Of a DNA stretch of 64,000 nt, positions 51,383-61,269 are shown piece by piece (position 1 is the first letter of the stretch; every line of letters starts with the position of its first letter). The position numbers and the translations under genes were made by a program. The notes under the pieces are model-generated. The model ran no database searches. It was not told where the DNA came from and was given only the letters and a program-made list of their open reading frames with translations. Source of the DNA: Bacillota bacterium (GTDB lineage: Bacteria > Bacillota > Dehalobacteriia > UBA4068); assembly GCA_024679955.1 (NCBI GenBank), contig JAILCQ010000021.1, positions 1 through 64,000 on the forward strand, given 5' to 3'.

Positions 51383-54300
51383 ATGAAAAAGAAATTGCTA
51401 AGCTTGTTTATAGCGCTGTTCCTGCTGGCCGGCATAGCCACCGCCGGCATACTGGCTACGGACGCCTTTTCCGCGTCCCTGCCCTCGGCGAACAGCGTAT
51501 GGAACGGTTCCACCATTACGGTGAACCAAGATAACCTCTTGCCCGGCGCCGGCGGCGTGGAAGATTTGCTTTCCGCCGGAGAACGATCCGAGAGCATCGT
51601 CCGGACGGCGGGGGTTATGAGAACCACAGACTCTCCAACCAAAGCCGGCAGCCAGGTGCGGGTGATTGTGGAGAATGCCACATATCCTGTATCCGAAGGC
51701 GCGCCTTGGGATGGCACGCTGGTAGATACATGGGTGGCCATCGATAACAGCTCCACCATGATGTCCTGCGTGGTGGCGGCCCTGGATTCGGTGGGCGCTA
51801 CCCAGGAAGGCGCGGAGGACGGCTACATATCCGAAGTAAACGGTTTGCAAGCCTTTGACGGTGGCGCAGAATCCGGCTGGATGGGCTTGCTCAACGACTG
51901 GCTCGTCAACGAGGGTTTCCCTGAGTTCACCGTAGCCAGCGGCAAACTGCAGGCCGACGACGTGATCCACATCATGTATAGCCGCAATGGTTATGGCGCG
52001 GATCTGGGCGGCACCTGGGAAAACCAGAACAAAACCCTGAAATCCCTTGCATTTGACGCAGGCGCTTTGTCTCCTGCCTTTGCATCGAATACCACAAACT
52101 ATACCCTGACCGTACCGGCGGGAACGAGCCAGGTAACGGTGACGCCCACCGCTGCCAATAAGAATTACCAGGTGCGGATCAAAAGCGGCAACGGCCAATA
52201 CCTGAACCCGGGCGCCAGGACGGTAACGGTGGAGGACGGCACTGTCATCACCGTCACCTGCGGCGACCCGTCATGGCCCAGTATGAACGGCCCCGATGGA
52301 GATCCTGTCAGCTATACCGTCACGGTAGCGGCGGAGAGCGCTGCCGGGAACACCCTGCCCACCCTGGCGGAAGGGGTGGCAGCCTCGGTCAACGCCAAGG
52401 TAGCCGCCGCCGGCAGCTACACCGTAGACCTGAGCCAAATCTTCACCGACGCGGACGGCGATGAGCTTACCTATAAAGTAAGCGTCAACGGCGCAGACCC
52501 TGTGGCCGCGGCTGAAAACTACAGCTATACCATGGATGGCAGCAGCGCCACCCTGGTCTTCACCGCCAATGACGGCCAGGCTGACAGCGAAGATACCTAC
52601 ACCGTCCAACTCAAGAAAAACGGCAAACCGTACATCCGGACTGCCAGCAACAAGACAAAGACCGGCACCGCCGAAATAAACCGGGAATACAGCTTTACCA
52701 TCAGCATGTTCACCGATCCCGACCGGGATACCATGACTTACCAGGTCAGCATCAACGGCGGCGAATATCAGGACGCGGCCCGGGCCTACAAATACACGCC
52801 TACGGCGGAAGGCACGGATACCCTGGTATTCCGGGCCTATGACGGCACGGAGTATTCCGACGACGTCTGCACGCTGACCCTGACGGTGGTCTCCAATCTG
52901 ACCCCCATCACCGTACCCAGCTACGCCACGCTATTGCTGGAAGAAAAGAACTTCAGCGGCTACAACTACAAATATTTCGATCCGGTACAGCCGGTTTCCA
53001 CCACCGTGGATCAGCAGGCCGGAACCACCACCTATTACTTTAATTTACCCAAAACCGCCAGCATGGCCTATCGGATTCGGGTCAGCGGCGAAGGCTGCGT
53101 CACCTATGCCAATCTGTTCACCAAGACGGCGGGCTACAGCCTGACGGTCAGCGACGCGGATCTGAAGCCGGAGGGCAAGACCCCGGCCACCGTGGAGCAC
53201 GACGCCAGCGCCAACAAAGGCTACAATATGGCGGACGTATTCCTCAACATCAACGCCCAGGGCTATCTGCGCCTGGCGGATGTGGGCAGCAGCTACCAGA
53301 TCGTCAATCTGCGCAACTGGGAAGCGGTGGACAGCACCACGGGCAATAATTTCGTGGAACCGGACTACCACTATACCGTGATCGACGAAAACGGCCGGCC
53401 CTCCAGCAATGTGGTCACCGTCAGCGATACGGGCCTGATCAACGCCGTGGGCCAAGGCACGGCCATCGTACTGGTCAATTATGACGCCATGACCTATCCG
53501 GCCGGCAATTCGGTAGGCGGCACCTTCTACGGCGCGCTGTGGCCGGAGAACACCGGCGTTTTCGTGGTCAGCGTGGGCGCGGCGGCCAGCGGCATCAACA
53601 CCGGCATGACCATAAACGAAGGGAAGAATACCTCTACCCAGAAGCTGTCCGCGGACGCGTTAGACGCCGAGCTGGACGTCATTTACTTCCTGGGTGAAAG
53701 CGGGGAATACACCTTCACGCCGGGCACCACGGGCGTAAGCGTATCCGTGGCCAAACCCAGCATCACCAGAGGCAGCAGCCTGGCCTACAGCGGCTTCCAA
53801 GCCGTTGCCGCCAATGACGACGGCAGCTACAGCGTGCCGCTGGCCAAAGGACGCAACATCGTCAAGCTGGAAAAGGATGGCAAAGCGGAATACCAGGTGA
53901 TCTCCGCCAAGCCCGTCGCCGTCACCGTCAACAACGGCGCGGTGGTCAATCCCGGCGACAAACTGAGCATCGTTTTCGACACGCTGTACCATCCCGCCAA
54001 TAAGCTGGCCGGCGTATACAACATGAACGCCATCGCCCTGTACACCGATGTGGACGCGGTGGAGGACGGCCAGCTGGTAGGCGGCACAGCCAACCAATAT
54101 AAATTCGCCTCCACTGCCGCGGCGCAAACCATCGACCGGGTGGTCAAGCAAGGCAGCGGCGGTTTTACAGGGGTCAGCTTCACCAAGGTGGCCGACCTGG
54201 CCGTGCCGGAAGACTGGACGGAGGATACCTTTACCCTCTCCGGCGGCGCGATCATGGCCTTTGGTTTCGGCGATCCCTACGGCAACCACCGGGCCATCAC

Positions 54301-57300
54301 CTACACCGGCGGCAAGGATCCCAACATGAGCGCTTCCACCCGGATCGCCTATATGGGCATGCTGCCGGATATCGTCATCCCCATCGGCGAACAAGCGGCG
54401 AACACCGCTCCCACCCTGGCGGAAGGCGTGGAAGAAACCGCTGCCAAAGAAATAGCCAAGGGCGAAACCTACACAGTCAACCTGGATGAAATCTTCACCG
54501 ACGCGGAAGAAGACGATCTCACCTACAAAGTCTCCGTCAACGGCGCGGACGCCGTAGACGCAAGCGCGGACTACAGCTATACGCCGCAAAGCAACGGCCG
54601 GGTCACCCTGGTCTTCACCGCCAATGACGGCCAGCTGGATTCCGACAAAAACTATACCGTGACCCTGACCGTAAAAGATCCGGTTACCGTTGAGATCACC
54701 GCCAGTGTCAGCAAATACGGCGCATTCGTCAACGATAAGAACGGCGAGCTGCTGGTACAAAAACCGGTGACCCTCAGCGGCAAGCTGAGCTACACCTTAA
54801 ACGACGCTTTCGCCGCCATCCATGACGCCTATTATCCGGGCGGCGCGACGGCGGGTTACGCCACCAGCGAGACCCAATGGGGCACCAGCGTAACCAAATT
54901 CTGGAACGATACCTCCGGCAATATCGCCTACCAGATCGATCATGGCGACGTTTATGTCATGGGGCCCGACACAGCTGTGGAAGACGGCAATGAAGTGGAA
55001 GCCTATATCCTGGAGAGCAATTATCCGGACAGCGAAGCGTATGTGACCTTTGACAAGAGCCAGGCCACGGTCTTCGCCGGCGAAACGCTGGAGCTGACCC
55101 TGAGCAAACAGGAATACGATGACAACTGGATGCCGGTGATGACCCCCTACACCGACGGCGCGGACATCACCGTGGACGGAGAAGCCAACGGCGCAGTCAC
55201 CGACCGCAACGGCAAAGTCTCCCTCAGCTTTGACGAACCCGGTACTTACCTGGTCTCCGCCAAAGATACCAAGCAGGTGAACGGCCAAACGGTCACCGCC
55301 ATCACCGCGCCTGCCTGCACCGTCACCGTGAAAGCGGTCACCACGGCGGAAGTGGACTTCACCTCCCAGAAATCCGGTGAATTCCTGCATGCGCCGCAAT
55401 TCGGCGTAGAGGTAGCCTCCAATCTGGCGGAAAGCTACGGCTACACGGATTCCGTGGACGGCGTTTCCGTCCTGGACGTGCTGGTCAAAGCCCATGAATT
55501 GGTCTATGAAGACGACTTCACCGCCGCTAGCGCGGAAGATTATCTGAAGATATCCGCCGCCTCCGGCTCCCCGAGCAAACAGTTCGGCGTGGATCCGGAA
55601 GCCAGCGGCAAATATCTGGGTGGATTCTTCCTCAACCATGCCATGGCCAATGACGGCACCATGTACGACCAAAGCAATTACAACGCCACCACCGTTACCA
55701 CCCAGGCGGTAACCGACGGCGACCTGGTGGAATTCTTCTTTTACGAAGACCCCTACTTCGGCGATTCCTACAACTGGTTCCTGGATGAAGACGAAAAATA
55801 CAGCCGGGAATTCGACGCCGTGGCCGGCCAGGACCTGGATCTGGTGATGAAGAGCTTCTTCGCCATGAGCAGCTCCATCTTTAAGGATGAAGCGGAAATG
55901 GTAGCCTCTTCCCGGCCCAGCGAAGTGGATTCCGCCCAAGTCTACATCGTCGATCCCAAGACCGGCGCGCTGACGGCCATAGAAGGCGCGGAAGTGGAAG
56001 ACGGCGAAGTGACCCTGAACTTTGCCGAGCCCGGCAGTTATCTGATCACCGCCTACGGCACGGAGGACAGCATGTTCATGCAGCTGCTGACCCTGACCAC
56101 CGTCACCGTGGCGGAGCCGGAAAACACCGCTCCCACCCTGGCGGAAGGCGTAGCAGCCTCGGCCACCGTCACGATCCCTGCCGGCGACAGCTATAGCGTA
56201 GATTTGAGCAGCATCTTCACGGATGCGGACGATGACGAGCTTACCTATAAAGTCTCCGTCAACGGCGCGGATCCCGTGGCTGCGGATGAAAACTACAGCT
56301 TCACCCCGGACGGCGACGGCGCCACCCTGGTATTCACCGCCAATGACGGCAAGGAAGACAGTGAGGACACCTATACCGTAGAAATCCAGATAAGCAGCAG
56401 TGGCGGCAGCGACGAGAACCATCTGCCCACCCTGGCCCAGGGCGTACCGGCCTCGGTTACCGTGACCTTGCCCGCCGGCGGCAGATACAACGTGAATCTC
56501 AACCAAATCTTCACCGATGCGGACGGAGACGAACTCACCTATAAAGTAAGCGTCAACGGCGCGGATCCTGTGACCGCCAATCCCTATTACACCTTCCTCT
56601 CCAACGGCAACAGAGCCACCCTGGTATTCACCGCCAATGACGGCCAGGGCGACAGTGAGGATACCTATACCGTACAGATCCGCAGAGAGAGCAACAGCGG
56701 TAACAGCGGCAGCCACAGCGGCAGCGGCAATAACGACAGCGCGAACAAGCCCGACGACGCAGTCGCAAAGGTAGAAGCGCTGATCCAAAAAATCGGCGAC
56801 GTAACGTTGGACAAAGAAGACGCCATCCAGGCCGCCAGAACGGCTTATGACGCGCTGAGCGACGCGCAGCAGAAACAGGTGAAGAACTTCGACGATCTGC
56901 GCGACGCCGAAAACAAACTGGCCCAACTGAAAGAAGCGGCGGGCAAGAACCGCTTCCGCGATGTGGACGCCAACGCCTATTATGCGGACGCCGTAAACTG
57001 GGCGGTGGATAAAGGCGTCACCGAAGGCACCGGCCCGGATACCTTCAGCCCCGGCCTGGTTTGCAGCCGGGCCCAAGTGGTCACCTTCCTCTGGCGGGCG
57101 GCAGGTTCTCCCGAACCCAATAGCAGCGAAAATCCCTTCACCGATGTGGAAAAAGGCAGCTATTATGAAAAAGCCGTCCTCTGGGCCGTGGAAAACGGCG
57201 TCACCGAAGGCACCGGCGCTACCACCTTCGGCCCCGATCAGGGCTGCAGCCGGGCACAAGTGGTCACCTTCCTCTGGCGGGCGGCAGGTTCTCCCGAGCC

Positions 57301-57478
57301 CAATAGCAGCGAAAATCCCTTCACCGATGTGGAAAAAGGCAGCTATTATGAAAAGGCCGTCCTCTGGGCCGTGGAAAACGGCATCACCGAAGGCACCGGC
57401 GCCACCACCTTCAGCCCCGACCAAAGCTGCAACCGGGCGCAAATCGTTACCTTCCTCTATCGCGCCGCGCAGCAATAA
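51383..57478 (+). CDS. Giant SLH-anchored surface protein with DUF4430 and cadherin-like repeats
   Basis: 2031 residues. Signal peptide 1-30; DUF4430-like module (~85-200; TMMSCVVAALDSVGATQEG, MYSRNGYGADLGG); cadherin-like beta-sandwich (~212-305); five repeats of about 90 residues (from ~322, 413, 1006, 1580 and 1678) with the core PTLAEGV, FTDADGDELTYKVSVNGADP and LVFTANDG; a BIG2-like part (~620-740); two more DUF4430-like modules (~1100-1240, ~1330-1470); a Ser/Gly/Asn linker (~1770-1787); a FIVAR-like helical bundle (~1790-1853); and three SLH domains (1855-2031) that bind wall polysaccharide. AAAGGAAG before the ATG. DUF4430 resembles the transcobalamin ligand domain, so small-molecule binding is possible, not shown. 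Confidence 0.9.
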   Translation: MKKKLLSLFIALFLLAGIATAGILATDAFSASLPSANSVWNGSTITVNQDNLLPGAGGVEDLLSAGERSESIVRTAGVMRTTDSPTKAGSQVRVIVENATYPVSEGAPWDGTLVDTWVAIDNSSTMMSCVVAALDSVGATQEGAEDGYISEVNGLQAFDGGAESGWMGLLNDWLVNEGFPEFTVASGKLQADDVIHIMYSRNGYGADLGGTWENQNKTLKSLAFDAGALSPAFASNTTNYTLTVPAGTSQVTVTPTAANKNYQVRIKSGNGQYLNPGARTVTVEDGTVITVTCGDPSWPSMNGPDGDPVSYTVTVAAESAAGNTLPTLAEGVAASVNAKVAAAGSYTVDLSQIFTDADGDELTYKVSVNGADPVAAAENYSYTMDGSSATLVFTANDGQADSEDTYTVQLKKNGKPYIRTASNKTKTGTAEINREYSFTISMFTDPDRDTMTYQVSINGGEYQDAARAYKYTPTAEGTDTLVFRAYDGTEYSDDVCTLTLTVVSNLTPITVPSYATLLLEEKNFSGYNYKYFDPVQPVSTTVDQQAGTTTYYFNLPKTASMAYRIRVSGEGCVTYANLFTKTAGYSLTVSDADLKPEGKTPATVEHDASANKGYNMADVFLNINAQGYLRLADVGSSYQIVNLRNWEAVDSTTGNNFVEPDYHYTVIDENGRPSSNVVTVSDTGLINAVGQGTAIVLVNYDAMTYPAGNSVGGTFYGALWPENTGVFVVSVGAAASGINTGMTINEGKNTSTQKLSADALDAELDVIYFLGESGEYTFTPGTTGVSVSVAKPSITRGSSLAYSGFQAVAANDDGSYSVPLAKGRNIVKLEKDGKAEYQVISAKPVAVTVNNGAVVNPGDKLSIVFDTLYHPANKLAGVYNMNAIALYTDVDAVEDGQLVGGTANQYKFASTAAAQTIDRVVKQGSGGFTGVSFTKVADLAVPEDWTEDTFTLSGGAIMAFGFGDPYGNHRAITYTGGKDPNMSASTRIAYMGMLPDIVIPIGEQAANTAPTLAEGVEETAAKEIAKGETYTVNLDEIFTDAEEDDLTYKVSVNGADAVDASADYSYTPQSNGRVTLVFTANDGQLDSDKNYTVTLTVKDPVTVEITASVSKYGAFVNDKNGELLVQKPVTLSGKLSYTLNDAFAAIHDAYYPGGATAGYATSETQWGTSVTKFWNDTSGNIAYQIDHGDVYVMGPDTAVEDGNEVEAYILESNYPDSEAYVTFDKSQATVFAGETLELTLSKQEYDDNWMPVMTPYTDGADITVDGEANGAVTDRNGKVSLSFDEPGTYLVSAKDTKQVNGQTVTAITAPACTVTVKAVTTAEVDFTSQKSGEFLHAPQFGVEVASNLAESYGYTDSVDGVSVLDVLVKAHELVYEDDFTAASAEDYLKISAASGSPSKQFGVDPEASGKYLGGFFLNHAMANDGTMYDQSNYNATTVTTQAVTDGDLVEFFFYEDPYFGDSYNWFLDEDEKYSREFDAVAGQDLDLVMKSFFAMSSSIFKDEAEMVASSRPSEVDSAQVYIVDPKTGALTAIEGAEVEDGEVTLNFAEPGSYLITAYGTEDSMFMQLLTLTTVTVAEPENTAPTLAEGVAASATVTIPAGDSYSVDLSSIFTDADDDELTYKVSVNGADPVAADENYSFTPDGDGATLVFTANDGKEDSEDTYTVEIQISSSGGSDENHLPTLAQGVPASVTVTLPAGGRYNVNLNQIFTDADGDELTYKVSVNGADPVTANPYYTFLSNGNRATLVFTANDGQGDSEDTYTVQIRRESNSGNSGSHSGSGNNDSANKPDDAVAKVEALIQKIGDVTLDKEDAIQAARTAYDALSDAQQKQVKNFDDLRDAENKLAQLKEAAGKNRFRDVDANAYYADAVNWAVDKGVTEGTGPDTFSPGLVCSRAQVVTFLWRAAGSPEPNSSENPFTDVEKGSYYEKAVLWAVENGVTEGTGATTFGPDQGCSRAQVVTFLWRAAGSPEPNSSENPFTDVEKGSYYEKAVLWAVENGITEGTGATTFSPDQSCNRAQIVTFLYRAAQQ
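57077..57442 (+). repeat. Tandem 183-bp DNA repeat encoding SLH domains
   Basis: Two consecutive SLH units are almost identical at the DNA level (period 183 bp, 61 codons; the block starting GTGGTCACCTTCCTCTGGCG recurs at 57077 and 57260), with a third, slightly more diverged end. Silent sites match too, which points to recent duplication or gene conversion. Confidence 0.8.
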
Positions 57479-57510
57479 AGGACTGCCGGCAAAAGCGTAA
57501 AACGACCATG

Positions 57511-57538
57511 CGGGGACGCGGCAAAAGCTGCGTCCCCG
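57511..57538 (+). terminator. Weak hairpin after the surface-protein gene
   Basis: CGGGGACGC and GCGTCCCCG with a 10-nt loop; the following TTGTG is a poor T-run. Confidence 0.45.
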
Positions 57539-57608
57539 TTGTGCCCATCCCCTGCCCAAGGCGGCCGGGGAACCAAAAATAAAGCCCTGGGAAAGCCAAT
57601 AAAAAATC

Positions 57609-57637
57609 TTTACAAAGAGAATGCTCTGTGATATAAT
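57609..57637 (+). promoter_or_regulatory. Promoter of rpmE
   Basis: TTTACA (57609-57614), 17 bp, TATAAT (57632-57637). Confidence 0.8.
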
Positions 57638-57686
57638 GTTCTGGCTGATTATTGTCAGCGGATTTGATAAGAAAGAGGTGACCAGC

Positions 57687-57887
57687 ATGAAAGAGGGTAT
57701 TCATCCCAAATACCAGGAAGCGGAAGTGGTATGTTCTTGCGGCGCCCGTTTTAAAACCGGCTCTACCAAAAAAGATATCAAAGTAGAGGTATGCTCTCAA
57801 TGCCATCCCTTCTACACCGGCTCCAAACGCCTTTTGGTGGAACAGGGCGGGCGTGTCGATAAATTCAAGAAAAAATACGGTCTGTAA
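57687..57887 (+). CDS. rpmE: 50S ribosomal protein L31, zinc-binding form
   Basis: 66 residues: [22 protein letters not shown], the cysteines CSC and [10 protein letters not shown] (C+ form, zinc-binding) and [25 protein letters not shown] before the ATG at 57687; an earlier in-frame ATG overlaps the promoter. Single-gene unit. Confidence 0.97.
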   Translation: MKEGIHPKYQEAEVVCSCGARFKTGSTKKDIKVEVCSQCHPFYTGSKRLLVEQGGRVDKFKKKYGL

Positions 57888-57989
57888 ACCGAAACTCTTG
57901 ATCGCAACGCAAGCCGTCCCGGCGCGCAGGGCAAGCCTGCGCCGGCGGACGTCATCCATAGGCAAACCACGGGTTTGCGCAAAAGAAAG

Positions 57990-58030
57990 CAAAAAAGCTT
58001 TGACCAGCAACGGCCAAAGCTTTTTTCTTT
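57990..58030. terminator. Terminator between rpmE and the DUF1846 gene
   Basis: AAAAAAGCTTTG and CAAAGCTTTTTT around a short GC-containing loop; serves both convergent genes. Confidence 0.85.
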
Positions 58031-58123
58031 TGTTATACGGTTTTATGCCGGTAAAACCTTGCAGGGGGTCCGCGAAGCCCCTGCGGCCTGCAATCGAGCC
58101 GGGCGGCAAGCGCCGGCCAAGGG

Positions 58124-59608
58124 CTAGTTTTCCTGATACAGGGCGTTATCGGTATATGCCGGGTCGCAGGTGAAATTCACGCCCAAACGGCGCAGCATAT
58201 CCTCTTCCGCGGCGGGCAGCATGGCGGAGCAGTGGGCTTCGCAGCCCCGCAGCAAAGGCAGCTTTTGGATGGCCATTTCCACAATGGGGCTGGTGGCGGC
58301 GCACAGGGACAGGGCAATCAGCACGTCGCTTAAGGTAAGGGCGGAATCCTTGCTGTTCAGCACCTGTTTTTTCATGTTGACGATGGGTTCCAGCACCACC
58401 AGGGAAAGCAGCAAGATGGAATCCTCGATACCGGCCAGGGCTTTGATGGCGTTGATCAGGCCGGAGGCGGCGGCGCTCATCAATTCGGAGGCCCGGCCGG
58501 TGGTGATGCGGCCGTTGGGCAGCTGGAAAGCGATAGCCGTCACTCCTCTTTGCTTCGCTTTTTCCCGGGCCGGAGCCACCACGGCTCGATCCTCTTCTCG
58601 CAGGCCCAGTTGCTGCATGATCATTTCGATCCGCTCTACGCTTTCTTTATCGGACAAGCCCTGCCGTGCTTCGCAGCGGGTCTTGAAATAGCGGCGGATG
58701 ATCTCCTGCTGGGCGGCCTGGCGCACGACGGCGTCGTCCACGATTGCCCTGCCGGCCATATTCACCCCCATATCGGTGGGAGATTTATAGATATCCTTGC
58801 CGTATACCCGCTGCAGCACCGCTTTGACCACGGGGAACATCTCGATATCCCGGTTGTAATTGACGGTGGTTTCCCCATAGGCCTCCAAATGATAGGGGTC
58901 GATGGCGTTGAAATCCCGCAAATCCACGGTGGCCGCCTCGTAGGCCAAATTGACCGGATGCTTCAGCGGTATGTTCCAGATGGGGAAGGTTTCAAACTTG
59001 GCGTAGCCGGCTTCCACGCCCCGCTTTTGTTCATGATAGACCTGGCTGAGGCAGGTGGCCAATTTGCCGGAGCCGGGACCGGGGGCGGTCACCACCACCA
59101 GGGGACGGGTAGTTTCTATGTAGGGATTGGCGCCGTAGCCTTCCTCGCTGACGATGGCGTCCACATCGTAGGGGTAGCCTTTGATCAAACCGTGCAAATA
59201 GGTTTTGATCCCTCTGGCGGTAAGACGGTTGCGAAACACCAAAGCAGCCACCTGGTCGGTGTATTGGGTGATCACCACGGCGTTGATGCGCAGGCCCAAG
59301 TCCGACAGGTTGTCGATCAGGCGCAGCACATCCATGTCATAACTGATGCCGATATCGGCGCGGATCTTATTCTTTTCGATGTCCGCCGCGGATATGGCGA
59401 AAATGATTTCCGTAATATCCTTTAATTCCAACAGCAATTTGATTTTGGCGTCCGACGCAAAGCCGGGCAAAACCCGGGCGGCATGATAATCGTCGAACAA
59501 TTTGCCGCCGAATTCCAAATACAATTTGTTGTTGAATTTCTCGATCCGCTCTTTGATGTATTTGGTTTGCAATTCCATATACAATTGCGGGTCAAAGCCG
59601 ATTTGCAT
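58124..59608 (-). CDS. DUF1846 family protein
   Basis: 494 residues, the usual length of this cytoplasmic family of unknown function. Recognised from MQIGFDPQLYMELQTKYIKE (near start), LYLEFGGKLFDDYHAARVLP, TAPGPGSGKLATCLSQVYHE (a P-loop-like GPGSGK) and SPTDMGVNMAGRAI. Structures in the family show a Rossmann-like nucleotide-binding fold; the activity is not established. ATG at 59608 preferred, with GGGGCGGTGA upstream; a GTG three codons earlier is also possible. Confidence 0.92.
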   Translation of the reverse strand: MQIGFDPQLYMELQTKYIKERIEKFNNKLYLEFGGKLFDDYHAARVLPGFASDAKIKLLLELKDITEIIFAISAADIEKNKIRADIGISYDMDVLRLIDNLSDLGLRINAVVITQYTDQVAALVFRNRLTARGIKTYLHGLIKGYPYDVDAIVSEEGYGANPYIETTRPLVVVTAPGPGSGKLATCLSQVYHEQKRGVEAGYAKFETFPIWNIPLKHPVNLAYEAATVDLRDFNAIDPYHLEAYGETTVNYNRDIEMFPVVKAVLQRVYGKDIYKSPTDMGVNMAGRAIVDDAVVRQAAQQEIIRRYFKTRCEARQGLSDKESVERIEMIMQQLGLREEDRAVVAPAREKAKQRGVTAIAFQLPNGRITTGRASELMSAAASGLINAIKALAGIEDSILLLSLVVLEPIVNMKKQVLNSKDSALTLSDVLIALSLCAATSPIVEMAIQKLPLLRGCEAHCSAMLPAAEEDMLRRLGVNFTCDPAYTDNALYQEN

Positions 59609-59647
59609 AAAAGTCACCGCCCCTACCTTTTTGCGTAATTCTTTCGG

Positions 59648-60358
59648 TTATTCCATCGTTTCCTCCGCGGCGTCCGCCGGGGTTGCCGCTTGCGGCATGT
59701 CGGACAGCGTCACACGGTTTTGCAGATTCAAATAGAAAGCCGCCGTGGCCGCATCTACATATGGAATCAAGAAAAAGAAGCCGATACCGCAAGTGACGAC
59801 GGATAGCAGCGCCCAACCGATAAAGCTCAACCACAGGCAAAACAGCCGTCCTTTATGCCCATGCATCATTTGCTTGGAGCGGCTGACCGACTCCCGGATG
59901 CCCATATCCGGGTTTTCCGCCATCAGATAAAAGGCCATCGAATAGCGGAAAGCGGCGATGATGCCCGGCACGATCAGCAACAGCGACCAGAGAAAAATAA
60001 AAAGACCGATAAAAAGATACAAACCGAATGCTTTGGGCCAAATGGAAAAGCGGGAAAACAGCGTCTTCACGCCCGGTTCGCCGCCGGAAACAATTCGGAT
60101 AAAAAATAAAGCCGCGCCCAAAATAAAGGCTGCGCTAAAAAGCAAAGAAGCCACCGCCAAAATCAATTTAAAATTGACGGGAAAATACAACACGGTTTTA
60201 TTCAATATGTTGTCCGCAAGCATATCCGAAATATCGTTGCTATACGGGCTGACGCCGGCGCATACCAGCATCGCCAAAAAAGAAACCAAAATTGCCGAAG
60301 CCCATTTGCCGGACAAAGCCTGTCGGGCCACTTGCCGGCATTCCGCCGCAGTAAACAT
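59648..60358 (-). CDS. DUF975 family membrane protein
   Basis: 236 residues with five or six hydrophobic segments. Start MFTAAECRQVARQALSGKW is the cytoplasmic amphipathic helix typical of DUF975; LLIVPGIIAAFRYSMAFYLMAENPDMGIRESVSRSKQMMHGHKGRLF is the conserved core (split here: PGI...SM and SRSKQMMHGHKGRLF). Function unknown. GGAGG before the ATG. Lies 39 bp before the DUF1846 gene, same strand. Confidence 0.9.
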   Translation of the reverse strand: MFTAAECRQVARQALSGKWASAILVSFLAMLVCAGVSPYSNDISDMLADNILNKTVLYFPVNFKLILAVASLLFSAAFILGAALFFIRIVSGGEPGVKTLFSRFSIWPKAFGLYLFIGLFIFLWSLLLIVPGIIAAFRYSMAFYLMAENPDMGIRESVSRSKQMMHGHKGRLFCLWLSFIGWALLSVVTCGIGFFFLIPYVDAATAAFYLNLQNRVTLSDMPQAATPADAAEETME

Positions 60359-60483
60359 AAATCGACCTCCCTGTCAATTGTTTTATCTCGTCTTTTGCTT
60401 GCGATACGCCTTCACGCAAAAACACCGCAGCAGCGGAAGCTTTCGCCGCTTGCGGATGTTTTCAGTTGGCTACATTATATTTT

Positions 60484-60512
60484 AGTATATCAAAAAAGGG
60501 CGGTTCTGACAA
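60484..60512 (-). promoter_or_regulatory. Promoter of the DUF975-DUF1846 genes
   Basis: On the minus strand TTGTCA (60512-60507), 17 bp, TATACT (60489-60484). Confidence 0.75.
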
Positions 60513-60515
60513 GAT

Positions 60516-60546
60516 ATTGCCGGCGCAAAGCGCCGGCAATGTTTTT
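60516..60546. terminator. Hairpin after the second DUF1638 gene
   Basis: ATTGCCGGCG and CGCCGGCAAT, perfect 10-bp stem with a CAAAG loop. The T-run (GTTTTTT) is on the plus strand, where no gene ends; on the minus strand it lies directly after the DUF1638 stop codon without a good T-run. Probably an end structure for that gene. Confidence 0.5.
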
Positions 60547-61205
60547 TAAAAGAACTGCTCCGTTTGGAGGATCTGCCCTTTTTCCACCACCATGAATTGC
60601 TGATCCCAGCGGCCGGCAAACAGCTTTTCCAAAATCAGATTGCTGGCGGGAACATGGCGGTAAGGACACTCCATTATGGCGGCCACCTTTTCCACTTTAG
60701 CGAGAAAATCCTTGTCGTGAGCGTCGTATGTGCCGTTCTCCATTATATCCACAGAAACATAGTCTTTATATAACATGCGCGTCAGTTTTTCACAACGCCG
60801 AGGGCCGAATTTTTCCAAAGCGGAATCATATTCGTCCTGAATGAAATTCTTCACATTAATATAGCCGTAGCTCAGATACATATGGCCTATTTCTTTCAGA
60901 TTTGCGTGGCGTTCATCATCCTGATGCAGGAAAATGGTTACGCAATCATCCATACGCGGCACCACCAAACGGCAGGGGGCGGAAAAACCGACGATGGCGT
61001 TGCCGCACAGAGCCATGGCCAGCAGCACCGTATCCACCTCCGGCGGCAATTCCTGCAGTTTTTTTTCTATTTCCTTACGCAATCTCGACGGATAGGCGTG
61101 CAAACCGCCGTCGATATATACGATGGGAAAGGAACAGTTCACCTTTTCCCAGGCCGCTTCCACCTCGTGTTTTAAAATCTCACAGGCTAAAATTGCCGTA
61201 GTCAT
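60546..61205 (-). CDS. DUF1638 family protein, copy 2
   Basis: 219 residues. DUF1638 core: MTTAILACEILKHEVEAAW, LAMALCGNAIVGFSAPC and VVPRMDDCVTIFLHQDDE, with conserved Cys and Asp/His residues that could bind a metal. The function is unknown; family members are often near corrinoid or methyl-transfer genes in other organisms, but none is seen here. About 85% identical by eye to the next copy upstream, most changes being conservative. Confidence 0.85.
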   Translation of the reverse strand: MTTAILACEILKHEVEAAWEKVNCSFPIVYIDGGLHAYPSRLRKEIEKKLQELPPEVDTVLLAMALCGNAIVGFSAPCRLVVPRMDDCVTIFLHQDDERHANLKEIGHMYLSYGYINVKNFIQDEYDSALEKFGPRRCEKLTRMLYKDYVSVDIMENGTYDAHDKDFLAKVEKVAAIMECPYRHVPASNLILEKLFAGRWDQQFMVVEKGQILQTEQFF

Positions 61206-61269
61206 ATTCTATCCTCCGCTTGGTCCATCTATTGTTGCCGGATATGGCGCAACGTACCGGACATGGTTT

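Noticed and set aside
57077-57442. CRISPR-like array
   Set aside because: The repeat is in frame within SLH domains with a 183-bp period and no unique spacers.
54797-57688. Very long open frame (963 codons) antisense to the SLH protein gene
   Set aside because: It mirrors the GC-rich repeat structure of the sense gene, has low-complexity Gly/Ala/His content and no protein-like motif; the sense strand has signal peptide, domains and a ribosome site.
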